A stretch of 64,000 nucleotides of DNA from Campylobacter lari. Lineage in GTDB: Bacteria; Campylobacterota; Campylobacteria; Campylobacterales; Campylobacteraceae. Under the pieces are notes generated by a model that was not told the origin of the DNA, ran no database searches, and saw only the letters and a program-made list of their open reading frames with translations. Positions within the stretch are counted from its first letter, which is position 1; every line of letters starts with the position of its first letter. The translations under genes were made by a program, and so were the position numbers. Below, piece by piece: positions 38,582-46,644 of this stretch. Where the stretch lies: positions 744,001 to 808,000 of the forward strand of contig NZ_LR134508.1 in assembly GCF_900638335.1 (NCBI RefSeq). The letters are read 5' to 3'.

Positions 38582-39022
38582 TTAGTTTTGGTTAAGATTA
38601 GCTTTTCTAGGGTCTAAAAATTCTATTTCTAATCTTTTATCTCTATCTTCTATATATATAGTAAAAATAGCTTCACCTTTTTTAAAATCACTAAATTCAA
38701 GTATTAGTCTTGCTCTATCTATATGAGGGTTTTTATAATCAGGCACTAAGGTTTGATCAACCCAATTTAAATTTCTTCTTAAAGACATCACAAATTGTCT
38801 AGGGTATTTTTTATATCTTGAATGAACAATGATATTAGTTTGATCAAACAAAGTCCATGAAAAGTCAAAATAATAAATCTCATCAGGATAGTCAATTTCT
38901 TTTATTTTTACACTTGCTTTTTCATCTTTGTTTAAAGTAAATTTATAAGTATAATCAAAAAATACTTCAGCCTTTAAAAAATTAAGCATCAAAAATAAAG
39001 ATAAAAATAAACGCAAAATCAA
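38582..39022 (-). CDS. Exported protein of unknown function
   Basis: A 146-residue protein with a Sec signal peptide (LRLFLSLFLMLNFLKA) and a mostly beta mature part (VFFDYTYKFTLN, EIYYFDFSWTLFDQ, RLILEFSDFKKGEAIFTIYIED). I recognise no domain. It overlaps the DUF2018 gene by 4 nt and lies 44 nt before ispB. Periplasmic or outer-membrane-associated location is predicted. Confidence 0.8.
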   Translation of the reverse strand: MILRLFLSLFLMLNFLKAEVFFDYTYKFTLNKDEKASVKIKEIDYPDEIYYFDFSWTLFDQTNIIVHSRYKKYPRQFVMSLRRNLNWVDQTLVPDYKNPHIDRARLILEFSDFKKGEAIFTIYIEDRDKRLEIEFLDPRKANLNQN

Positions 39023-39282
39023 CCCTCATGCCCTAAAATTTCAGCACTTAAACCTATATAAAAATCATTTTTTCTCTCATCTATTAAGAGTGAATTTTCC
39101 ATTTGAAATTGCGCTACATCAGCTTCATTTAAATTATTTTTTTCTAAAAGCTCTATCATAGCAATATGATCGGCTAATAATTTTTCTAAAACATTTTCCA
39201 ATGCCCCTAAATTTGCATATTTTATTGTTTCGATAAATTTTTCTTTAGGGTTTTTTGCAAACATTTCATCAAAAATATCCAT
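39019..39282 (-). CDS. DUF2018 family protein
   Basis: An 87-residue acidic, helical cytoplasmic protein (MDIFDEMFAKNPKEKFIETIKYANLGALENVLEKL, read in parts). It resembles DUF2018, a family I know mainly from Campylobacterota; its function is unknown. It lies 3 nt after the phosphatase gene and overlaps the exported-protein gene. Confidence 0.78.
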   Translation of the reverse strand: MDIFDEMFAKNPKEKFIETIKYANLGALENVLEKLLADHIAMIELLEKNNLNEADVAQFQMENSLLIDERKNDFYIGLSAEILGHEG

Positions 39283-39285
39283 TTT

Positions 39286-39912
39286 TCAACCTTTCATGTG
39301 AGTTTGAATTTTTTCTATTAAAGTGGTTTTATCGTTAGCTTCATCTAAGTTTTTAATTTCTTTATGCCAAGAAATATGTATATAATCCATTTTAGCATTC
39401 TTAGCACAAAGTCTATCTTTTAAGCTATCGCCTATAAAAACACTTTTTTCATATTTTGCTTCATCTGCGATTAATCTTAGCATCATAGGATCAGGTTTGG
39501 CTTCTATACCATAACTAACACCTAATATTTTGTCAAAATATGAAAGAATGTTTTGTTTTTTTAAAATAGGCACTAAGCTTTCTTGAGGTGCATTAGTAGC
39601 TATAGCTAAATAGCAATCATTTTTTTTACAAAATTCCAAAACTTCAAGCACACCATCAAAAAGCACAACACTTTGATTATAATGCTTAATAAAATACTTC
39701 TCATAACCTTCTTTAAAACTAGTATGTGAGTAAGTATCAACCCCGTAAAAAATCTTAGCATAATTTTGTCCAGGAGTATTGATAGTATCTAAAACAAACT
39801 CTCTTTTTAAAGGTTCTAAATTTAAATCTGCTCTTATTTCATTTACTGCACACACTATGGCATTGGCACTATCTATAAGCGTGCCATCCATATCAAAAAT
39901 CACATTTATCAA
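39286..39912 (-). CDS. HAD-family hydrolase, phosphoglycolate phosphatase-like
   Basis: A 208-residue HAD phosphatase. Motif I is FDMDGTLIDSA with nucleophile Asp7 and acid Asp9, motif II IATNAPQES, and motif IV GDSLKDRLCA. A helical cap domain sits between motifs I and II, as in phosphoglycolate phosphatases (Gph). The true substrate is not evident. It overlaps its upstream neighbour by 4 nt. Confidence 0.87.
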   Translation of the reverse strand: MINVIFDMDGTLIDSANAIVCAVNEIRADLNLEPLKREFVLDTINTPGQNYAKIFYGVDTYSHTSFKEGYEKYFIKHYNQSVVLFDGVLEVLEFCKKNDCYLAIATNAPQESLVPILKKQNILSYFDKILGVSYGIEAKPDPMMLRLIADEAKYEKSVFIGDSLKDRLCAKNAKMDYIHISWHKEIKNLDEANDKTTLIEKIQTHMKG

Positions 39913-40241
39913 TATTCATCCTTAAATTTAATTTTATGTTTGTCTTTTTTGTAACTTTGATTATTTTTTAACTTATATAAGGCATTAGCTTTTGAAGCTA
40001 AGGTTTTTTGATCTAAACTCTCATCTAAGCATTCATTTACAAAAAGCTCCAAAGCCTTAGTATAGGTAGAATCCAAAAACACTGCTTGAACTTTTTCAAA
40101 GATTTTAGCATTTTTTTGCACTCTTTCTCTAAAAAGTGTTAAATCAAAATCTTCCCTTTTTAAAGCACTTACAGCAGAATTAGCAAATTTTTCTAAAGCT
40201 CTTACATATTTAACCCTTAAAGCTTTTTCATCGTTTTTCAT
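39909..40241 (-). CDS. Hypothetical helical protein
   Basis: A 110-residue, strongly basic, helical cytoplasmic protein (RALEKFANSAVSALKRED and KANALYKLKNNQSYKKDKHK). No motif is recognised. It overlaps the Kef-type antiporter gene by 4 nt and the HAD gene by 4 nt, so it is part of the same operon. Confidence 0.75.
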   Translation of the reverse strand: MKNDEKALRVKYVRALEKFANSAVSALKREDFDLTLFRERVQKNAKIFEKVQAVFLDSTYTKALELFVNECLDESLDQKTLASKANALYKLKNNQSYKKDKHKIKFKDEY

Positions 40242-41863
40242 TCTGCTGCACTTGTATTAATTCTACATTGCAATGCTTCTTGTACTAAATTTCTAGCAAT
40301 TGAAGCTTCAGCATCTACAATATGCAAATGTTTATCAGTATGTGGGAAAATGATCTTAGCACCTGTACCACTTGTTTTTAAAACCGTTTGTATAGGTTTG
40401 TTAAAATTAGAAAGCACTTGGTAAAGCATATCAAGTTTAGCTTCATTGCTTATGGTTATAATAGCAACTGAGCATTCTTCTATATTGGCTACCTTTAGTG
40501 TTTCTACTTGTGCAACATTTGCAAAAAATACATTTTCATTTCTACTACGCCCAAGCTCAACTAAATTTAAATCACTTTCTAAAACTAGATATGGAATACC
40601 TGTTTTTTTAATCTTTTGCACTACTTCTTGGCCTAATCTTGCATAACCAAAAATAATAAAATGATCTTTCATTTTTTGATCGCATAGATAAAATTTAGCC
40701 ATATCATTTTGTTCGCCTTCAGCTACATTGGCTATTTTTCTAAGATTATTTAAAATAAAAGGGGTTGCAACCATGGTGATGATAGAAACTATAATAAAAA
40801 TTTGTGCTGTTTTTTCATCTAATAATGAATTAACTTGCATTAGTGAAAACACTGCTAGTGCAAATTCTCCAATTTGAGAGATACTCAAGGCGGTTTTTAA
40901 AGCTACTCTTTTTCTTGTATAAAGAGCTAAAAGTCCATAAATTACAACAAATTTTACCAACAACACTAAACTTACAAAAACAAAAATCAAAAACCAATTT
41001 TCAAAAACTATGTAAAAATCAATTTGCAAGCCAACGCTAATAAAGAAAAATCCTAAAAGTAAATCTCTAAAAGGAACCAAGTCTGCTTCTATTTTATGTT
41101 TATATTTAGTTTCAGCTATCAAAGCTCCAGCTATGAATGCTCCAAGCGAGTATGAAAAACCAAAAGTATGTGCTAAAAAGCTTGCTCCTATAACAGTAAA
41201 AAGAATGGTAGCAATGAAAATTTCATTTGCATTAGTCTTAATGATAAATTTTAAAACATAAGTAAAAAGGTATTTACCTATAAAATAAAGCAAAACAAGC
41301 AAAATCATAGCACTGACTAAGGTTGTAAGTAAAAGTTTTGAAATATCAGCATTTTGAGAGCTAAATATATCAATCATTAATAGCAGTGGTATTACGGCAA
41401 TATCTTGAAAAAGTAAAATTCCCAAAGCTTTTCTACCATATTCTTCATTAATATCACCGCTATCATTAAGTATTTTTAAAACTATAGCAGTGGATGATAA
41501 AGCTAGAGCAAAACCCGCTATCATTGCTATATGGTTTGCTATACCTAAAATATAAGTTACAAGTAAAGTACAAACCAAGCCACAAGTTAGCATTTGCAAA
41601 CTTCCATTTAAAAACACTTCTTTTTTCATTGCTAAAAGATGTTTAAATGAAAATTCAAGCCCTATGGTAAACATTAAAAAAACTATACCAAACTCAGCTA
41701 CATGGATAATGATTTCATTGGTGCTAAAACCATAAAATTCACGTACAAATAAACCTGTAGCTATATAGCCTATAATAGTTGGAATACCAAATTTTTTTAA
41801 AATTACATTTAAAATTACAGCAAAAGCAACTGCAACTAAAAAGACATTTAAAAACTCTTCCAC
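40238..41863 (-). CDS. kefB: CPA2/Kef-type cation:proton antiporter with RCK domain
   Basis: The 541 residues comprise about 12 membrane helices (FGIPTIIGYIATGLFVREFYG; LEFSFKHLLAMK) followed by a cytoplasmic TrkA-N/RCK domain starting near residue 390 (HFIIFGYARLGQEVVQKI; VFFANVAQVETLKVANIEE). In Kef systems the RCK domain gates potassium efflux in response to glutathione adducts, but Campylobacter lacks typical glutathione, so the signal may differ. The symbol is given by family only. Confidence 0.85.
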   Translation of the reverse strand: MEEFLNVFLVAVAFAVILNVILKKFGIPTIIGYIATGLFVREFYGFSTNEIIIHVAEFGIVFLMFTIGLEFSFKHLLAMKKEVFLNGSLQMLTCGLVCTLLVTYILGIANHIAMIAGFALALSSTAIVLKILNDSGDINEEYGRKALGILLFQDIAVIPLLLMIDIFSSQNADISKLLLTTLVSAMILLVLLYFIGKYLFTYVLKFIIKTNANEIFIATILFTVIGASFLAHTFGFSYSLGAFIAGALIAETKYKHKIEADLVPFRDLLLGFFFISVGLQIDFYIVFENWFLIFVFVSLVLLVKFVVIYGLLALYTRKRVALKTALSISQIGEFALAVFSLMQVNSLLDEKTAQIFIIVSIITMVATPFILNNLRKIANVAEGEQNDMAKFYLCDQKMKDHFIIFGYARLGQEVVQKIKKTGIPYLVLESDLNLVELGRSRNENVFFANVAQVETLKVANIEECSVAIITISNEAKLDMLYQVLSNFNKPIQTVLKTSGTGAKIIFPHTDKHLHIVDAEASIARNLVQEALQCRINTSAAE

Positions 41864-41884
41864 TAATTAGCCTTTTTTATTCTA

Positions 41885-42259
41885 TTATTTCATTTTTTCT
41901 AAAAAAATTAAATCAAAATTACTTCTGTGTTTAACCACTGCTCTTGATTTTGAAGGATTATCTCTTCTATCAAGTTCTAGTCTTAATTCTTCGATAGTAT
42001 TTTCAAATTCATCAATTTTTGTTTTTAGTTTCAAAATCACATCAACACCAGCTAAATTAACTCCAAGATCTCTTGTTAAACGTAAAATCATTTTAATTCT
42101 ATCTATATCTTTTTGAGAATATAGTCTCATTTTGCCATCAGTTCTACTTGGCTCAACCAAACCTTCTTTTTCGTATTGTCTTAGAGTTTGTGGATGTATG
42201 CTTAAAACCTTTGCAACAACACTTATAAGATATACTGGTTCATCATAACTATGCTCCAT
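41885..42259 (-). CDS. hspR: Heat-shock repressor HspR (MerR family)
   Basis: DNA-binding repressor of chaperone genes in Campylobacter and Helicobacter. The 124 residues have an N-terminal MerR helix-turn-helix (YLISVVAKVLSIHPQTLRQYEKEGLVEPSR in pieces) and a helical dimerisation tail. The ATG at 42259 lies 6 nt after AGGAG; the upstream GTG at 42262 adds one residue. It follows cbpA by 12 nt, the usual cbpA-hspR autoregulated pair. Confidence 0.92.
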   Translation of the reverse strand: MEHSYDEPVYLISVVAKVLSIHPQTLRQYEKEGLVEPSRTDGKMRLYSQKDIDRIKMILRLTRDLGVNLAGVDVILKLKTKIDEFENTIEELRLELDRRDNPSKSRAVVKHRSNFDLIFLEKMK

Positions 42260-42271
42260 CACTCGCTCCTT

Positions 42272-43144
42272 TTAAGGTAATTTTTCTTCTAAAATTTTTA
42301 TAATTTCAGGGTCAAGACTATTAATATCAGGTATTTTTACATTCAAAATTAAATACATATCCCCATAAAGATCTGTTTTTCTATTTTGTACCCCATAACC
42401 TTTAAGTCTGATTTTTTGATTGTTTTTTGAATTTGGCGGTATGGTGATTTTAACTTCTTTTCTTGGGGTATACACGCTGATTTTATCTCCAAAAAGTGCT
42501 GTTTTTAAGCTAATTTCAACCTTTTTGTATAAATCATCATCTTCTCTTTCATATTCATCGCTTTTTTCAAGCTCAACTTTTAAAATCAAATCTCCTTTTT
42601 GCCCTTGAAAGCTTTTTCCCTTGCCTCGTATGCGTAGCTTTTCGCCATCTTTTATTCCATGTGGAATTTTGATTTTAACTTGTTCATTATTGATACTTAT
42701 AGTATGTTCGCCACCTAAAATTCCTTTTTCAAAAGGAATTTTAACACTTGCTTGCAAGTCTAAATCCTCTTCAAACCCCCCAAATCCTCCAAAACCACTT
42801 CTAAAACTATTACTAGAGCTAAAACCTCTGCCAAAACCCCCAAATCCTCCACCAAAAATATTATTCAAAATATCATTAATATCAGCTCCACCTGCATTTC
42901 TTGAAAAATCATGAAAACTTTGCCCGCCAAACATAGAATCACCATATCTATCATATTGAGCTCTTTTTTTCTCATCACTTAAAATCTCATAAGCGGCATT
43001 GATTTCTTTAAATTTTTCTTCAGCACCTGCTTCTTTATTGATATCTGGGTGATATTGTCTTGCTAATTTTCTATAAGCTTTTTTTATCTCATCTGCGCTA
43101 GCATTTTGCGAAACACCTAGTGTTTCATATAAACTATTACTCAT
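42272..43144 (-). CDS. cbpA: DnaJ-like co-chaperone CbpA
   Basis: Co-chaperone with a J domain at residues 4-70 containing the HPD motif ([13 protein letters not shown]), a Gly/Phe-rich linker ([11 protein letters not shown]) and two C-terminal substrate-binding domains ([17 protein letters not shown]). It has no zinc-finger region, which makes it CbpA/DnaJ2 rather than DnaJ. At 290 residues it is full length. It is first in an operon with hspR and has a strong sigma70 promoter. Confidence 0.93.
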   Translation of the reverse strand: MSNSLYETLGVSQNASADEIKKAYRKLARQYHPDINKEAGAEEKFKEINAAYEILSDEKKRAQYDRYGDSMFGGQSFHDFSRNAGGADINDILNNIFGGGFGGFGRGFSSSNSFRSGFGGFGGFEEDLDLQASVKIPFEKGILGGEHTISINNEQVKIKIPHGIKDGEKLRIRGKGKSFQGQKGDLILKVELEKSDEYEREDDDLYKKVEISLKTALFGDKISVYTPRKEVKITIPPNSKNNQKIRLKGYGVQNRKTDLYGDMYLILNVKIPDINSLDPEIIKILEEKLP

Positions 43145-43168
43145 TTATTATCCCTTATTTTTTATAAG

Positions 43169-43197
43169 ATTATATCATAAACTTTAGTCTTAGTCAA
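43169..43197 (-). promoter_or_regulatory. Sigma70 promoter of cbpA-hspR
   Basis: On the minus strand TTGACT (-35) and TATAAT (-10, 43169-43174) are 17 nt apart. A palindrome AACTTTTATAAGTT (43200-43213) lies just upstream of the -35 and could bind a regulator, although it does not match the CTTGAGT-N7-ACTCAAG HspR operator that I know. Confidence 0.65.
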
Positions 43198-43257
43198 TCA
43201 ACTTTTATAAGTTTTAAAACTAAAGGTTTTATTTACAATTGCGTAAAAATAAAATTT

Positions 43258-43263
43258 TATACT
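43258..43263 (+). promoter_or_regulatory. Putative -10 box of htrA
   Basis: TATACT lies 30 nt upstream of the htrA ATG, with TTACAA 19 nt upstream as a weak -35. An AAAGGA ribosome site follows. Control of htrA by the downstream CprRS system is described in C. jejuni, but I cannot identify the operator. Confidence 0.35.
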
Positions 43264-43293
43264 TGTGTAAATTAATTTTACAAAGGATAATAT

Positions 43294-44712
43294 ATGAAAA
43301 AAACTCTAGTTCTCTCTGTGGCATTAGCAACTACTCTTTTTGGTACTAGTATTGATTTTAAACAAGCAGATAATAATACACAACGATCCTTACCAACTGA
43401 TAATCAAAACACTATACTTTCTTATCATGATTCTATACAAAAAGTCAAAAGTTCAGTTGTTAATATTTCAACTTCTAAAACCGTTCAAAGTAATTCCTTT
43501 GGGATTGATGATTTTTTCAATGATCCTTATTTTAAGCAATTTTTTGGTTTTGATTTTCCACAAGCTCCAAAAAATAAAAAGAATAAAAAAGAAGTAGTAA
43601 GTTCGCTTGGGTCTGGCGTAATTATTTCAAGTGATGGTTATATCATAACAAATAATCACGTTATAGAGGGTGCAGAAAAAATCACTGTAAATTTACCTGA
43701 TTCAAGTACTGAATATAAAGCTAAATTAATCGGTGCTGATCCTAAAACAGATTTAGCAGTGATAAAGATAGAAGCAAAAAATCTACCTGCTGTGGTTTTT
43801 GCTGATTCGGATAAATTATTAGAAGGTGATGTGGTATTTGCTCTAGGTAATCCTTTTGGTGTTGGAAGCAGTGTTACAAGTGGGATTATTTCAGCCTTAA
43901 ATAAAAATAATATAGGTTTAAATCAATATGAAAATTTCATTCAAACCGATGCTTCTATTAATCCTGGAAATTCAGGTGGAGCTTTGGTAGATAGTAGAGG
44001 AGCTTTAGTTGGGATAAATTCGGCCATACTTTCAAGAAGTGGTGGAAATAATGGTATAGGCTTTGCAATCCCTTCTAATATGGCAAAATCTATTGCGCAA
44101 AAACTCATTGAGCATGGAAAAATAGAAAGAGGTTATTTAGGTGTAGTCATAGGAGCTTTAACTCAAGATATCAAAAAAGCTTATACTAATCAAGAAGGAG
44201 CTTTAATCACTGAAGTGCAAAAAGATTCAGCAGCTTATAATGCGGGATTAAAAAGAGGTGATTTGATTATAAAAGTAGATAAAACTGTAATTAAAAGTCC
44301 TATGGATTTAAAAAATTATATAGGAAGCATCGATCCAAAACAAGCTATAGAAGTAACTTATGAAAGAGATAATAAAGTCAAAACAGCTAAATTTATGCTC
44401 AAAACAGATGAAAAATCGCTACAATATGAAAAAGGTTATATTGATGGTTTAAAATTAGTAGAACTTAATTCTAAAAATAAACAACAATACCGCATACCTG
44501 AAAATATTAGTGGTATTTTAATTACTGAAGTTACTCCAAAATCAAAAGCAGAAAAAATAGGTTTTGAGCAAGGTGATATTATTATAGGTATTGATCAATA
44601 CGAAGTTTTAAATTTTAAAGAATTATCTAAGGCTTTAGAATTAAACAAAGGCAAAGAATATGTTAAAATTTGGATTAATAGAGGCGGTATGGTTAGAGCT
44701 TTACTTTTTTAA
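43294..44712 (+). CDS. htrA: Periplasmic serine protease/chaperone HtrA
   Basis: Degrades or refolds misfolded envelope proteins; secreted HtrA of Campylobacter also cleaves host E-cadherin. The 472 residues have a Sec signal (LVLSVALATTLFGTS), a trypsin-like domain with triad His122 (NNHVIEGA), Asp153 (PKTDLAVI) and Ser227 (NPGNSGGALV), then two PDZ domains (about residues 275-365 and 385-472). It is first in htrA-cprR-cprS, with 12 nt to cprR. Confidence 0.95.
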   Translation: MKKTLVLSVALATTLFGTSIDFKQADNNTQRSLPTDNQNTILSYHDSIQKVKSSVVNISTSKTVQSNSFGIDDFFNDPYFKQFFGFDFPQAPKNKKNKKEVVSSLGSGVIISSDGYIITNNHVIEGAEKITVNLPDSSTEYKAKLIGADPKTDLAVIKIEAKNLPAVVFADSDKLLEGDVVFALGNPFGVGSSVTSGIISALNKNNIGLNQYENFIQTDASINPGNSGGALVDSRGALVGINSAILSRSGGNNGIGFAIPSNMAKSIAQKLIEHGKIERGYLGVVIGALTQDIKKAYTNQEGALITEVQKDSAAYNAGLKRGDLIIKVDKTVIKSPMDLKNYIGSIDPKQAIEVTYERDNKVKTAKFMLKTDEKSLQYEKGYIDGLKLVELNSKNKQQYRIPENISGILITEVTPKSKAEKIGFEQGDIIIGIDQYEVLNFKELSKALELNKGKEYVKIWINRGGMVRALLF

Positions 44713-44724
44713 GAAAGGAAAATA

Positions 44725-45399
44725 ATGACAAATATTTTAATGATAGAAGATGATTTAGAATTAGCCGAGATTATAGCTGAATATTTAGAGCAATTTGACA
44801 TGAAGGTAGATATTGCTCATGAGCCTTATATAGGTCTTTCAAGACTTGCTTTAAATCCTTATGATTTAATCATTTTGGATTTAAGCTTACCTGGACTTGA
44901 TGGACTTGAAGTGTGTGAGGAAATTCGTAAAAAATATGATACACCTATTATCATTTCAAGTGCAAGACATGACATTAGTGATAAGGTTGCAGCACTTGAT
45001 TTGGGCGCTGATGATTATTTACCAAAACCTTATAACCCTCAAGAGCTTCAAGCAAGGATTAAAAGTCATTTAAGAAGAATTTCAAATACTAAAACCGCTC
45101 AAGCTCAAGTTAAAAAAGATCTTGTGTATGATAAATACAAACATACTATTACTATGAAAGATCAAGAAATTAGCTTTACAAATGCTGAATTTGATATTTT
45201 AAGTTATTTAATTAAAAAAGAAGGTGGAGTGGTAAGCCGTGAAGAACTTGTGTATAATTGTAGTTCTATTAGTGAAGACTCTAGCAATAAAAGTATAGAT
45301 GTAATCATTAGCAGAATCAGACAAAAAATCGGAGATGATCCTAAAACTCCAAAATATATTCATTCAATCAGAGGCATAGGATATAAACTAACTCAATGA
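44725..45399 (+). CDS. cprR: Response regulator CprR
   Basis: OmpR-family response regulator. The receiver domain has acidic residues Asp9-Asp10, the phosphorylated Asp52 (LDLSLPGLDG) and the conserved lysine in PKPYNPQEL. A winged-helix DNA-binding domain follows (ISFTNAEFDILSYL; SIDVIISRIRQKIG). In C. jejuni the CprRS pair next to htrA controls envelope homeostasis and biofilm formation. The assignment relies on that synteny. It overlaps cprS by 4 nt. Confidence 0.9.
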   Translation: MTNILMIEDDLELAEIIAEYLEQFDMKVDIAHEPYIGLSRLALNPYDLIILDLSLPGLDGLEVCEEIRKKYDTPIIISSARHDISDKVAALDLGADDYLPKPYNPQELQARIKSHLRRISNTKTAQAQVKKDLVYDKYKHTITMKDQEISFTNAEFDILSYLIKKEGGVVSREELVYNCSSISEDSSNKSIDVIISRIRQKIGDDPKTPKYIHSIRGIGYKLTQ

Positions 45400-46637
45400 A
45401 TAAATCATCGATTTTTTATACTATAACCTTTGTTTTCTTGCTTGCTAGTGTTAGTGTGATTTTAGCATTTTTATGGCTTATAAAATATGATCAGCAAAAT
45501 TACACTAATGAGCTTAATGCAAAATATTCTTTTATAGCTAATGTAAGATTATTATATTTTAATCGTGTAATTAGCGAAAAAGAATTTTATGAACAAACAA
45601 AAAATTACAAAATGATAGAACTAACCGCGCCATCTTCTATAAGAAAAATCATCTATAAAGCTGAAACTATAGCACGTGCTCAAACTAGCACAGGTGTGGT
45701 TGAAATCATCACTTTAGAAGATAATGTATATTTAAAAATCATCTTTGATGGTAAACTTTATTTGTATAAAGATTTAGAATATCAAGGTTATCGTTATTTT
45801 GTGATTAAACTTATTGCTAGTATAGTAGTAATGGTTTTATTGATTTTATATATTTTTATCATTAGAAAATTAAAACCACTTAGAGCTTTAAAAAGGCAAA
45901 TAGATAAATTTGGCGAAAACAAACTCAGTGAAATTCAAAATGTTAGCAAAGGCAATGATGAAATTTCCCAAGTAGCAACAGCCTTTTATGAATCTATTTT
46001 AAGAATTCAAAAACTAAATACTTCAAGGCAGTTTTTCTTAAGAAATATTATGCATGAATTAAAAACCCCTATTACTAAAGGCTTAATCACTTTAGAAATG
46101 CTTGAAGATAGCAAATATAAAGAAAGATTAGTAGGTGCTTTTAATCGTTTGGAAATTTTGATTAATGAATTTGCAGCCATTGAACAAATTACTTCAGGTG
46201 CTGGTTTGATTAATTTAAAAAAATACAATATCTTAGATCTTTTAGATGAAGCTAAAGATATAGCTATGAGCGATGATGAAAAGGTAAAAATTAGCATCAA
46301 AGAAAGTTTTAGTGTTAATGTGGATTTTAAACTTTTTACCACAGCAATGAAAAACATGATAGATAATGCGACAAAATATTCTGATGAAAATTGCGTTACC
46401 ATAGAAATAACTAAAGATTATCTTTGCTTTAAAAACAAAGGAAAAGCCCTAGATAAAGACTTAAAATACTATACTCAAGCCTTTACACAAGGCAAGAAAA
46501 ATAAAGATAGTTTTGGACTTGGATTATACATTGTTAAGACTATTTTAGATTCTCATAAACTTACGCTTTATTATGAATATAAAGATGGTATCAACCATTT
46601 TTATTTTAATGATATACAAAATATAATTTTAAACTAG
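45396..46637 (+). CDS. cprS: Sensor histidine kinase CprS
   Basis: Membrane sensor kinase of 413 residues with two helices (about 6-28 and 135-156) enclosing a roughly 105-residue periplasmic sensor, a HAMP region, the H box IMHELKTPITKG (His220) and an ATPase domain with N box NMIDNATKY and G box FGLGLYIVK. The family and linkage to cprR identify it. Confidence 0.9.
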   Translation: MNKSSIFYTITFVFLLASVSVILAFLWLIKYDQQNYTNELNAKYSFIANVRLLYFNRVISEKEFYEQTKNYKMIELTAPSSIRKIIYKAETIARAQTSTGVVEIITLEDNVYLKIIFDGKLYLYKDLEYQGYRYFVIKLIASIVVMVLLILYIFIIRKLKPLRALKRQIDKFGENKLSEIQNVSKGNDEISQVATAFYESILRIQKLNTSRQFFLRNIMHELKTPITKGLITLEMLEDSKYKERLVGAFNRLEILINEFAAIEQITSGAGLINLKKYNILDLLDEAKDIAMSDDEKVKISIKESFSVNVDFKLFTTAMKNMIDNATKYSDENCVTIEITKDYLCFKNKGKALDKDLKYYTQAFTQGKKNKDSFGLGLYIVKTILDSHKLTLYYEYKDGINHFYFNDIQNIILN

Positions 46638-46644
46638 GAAATTC

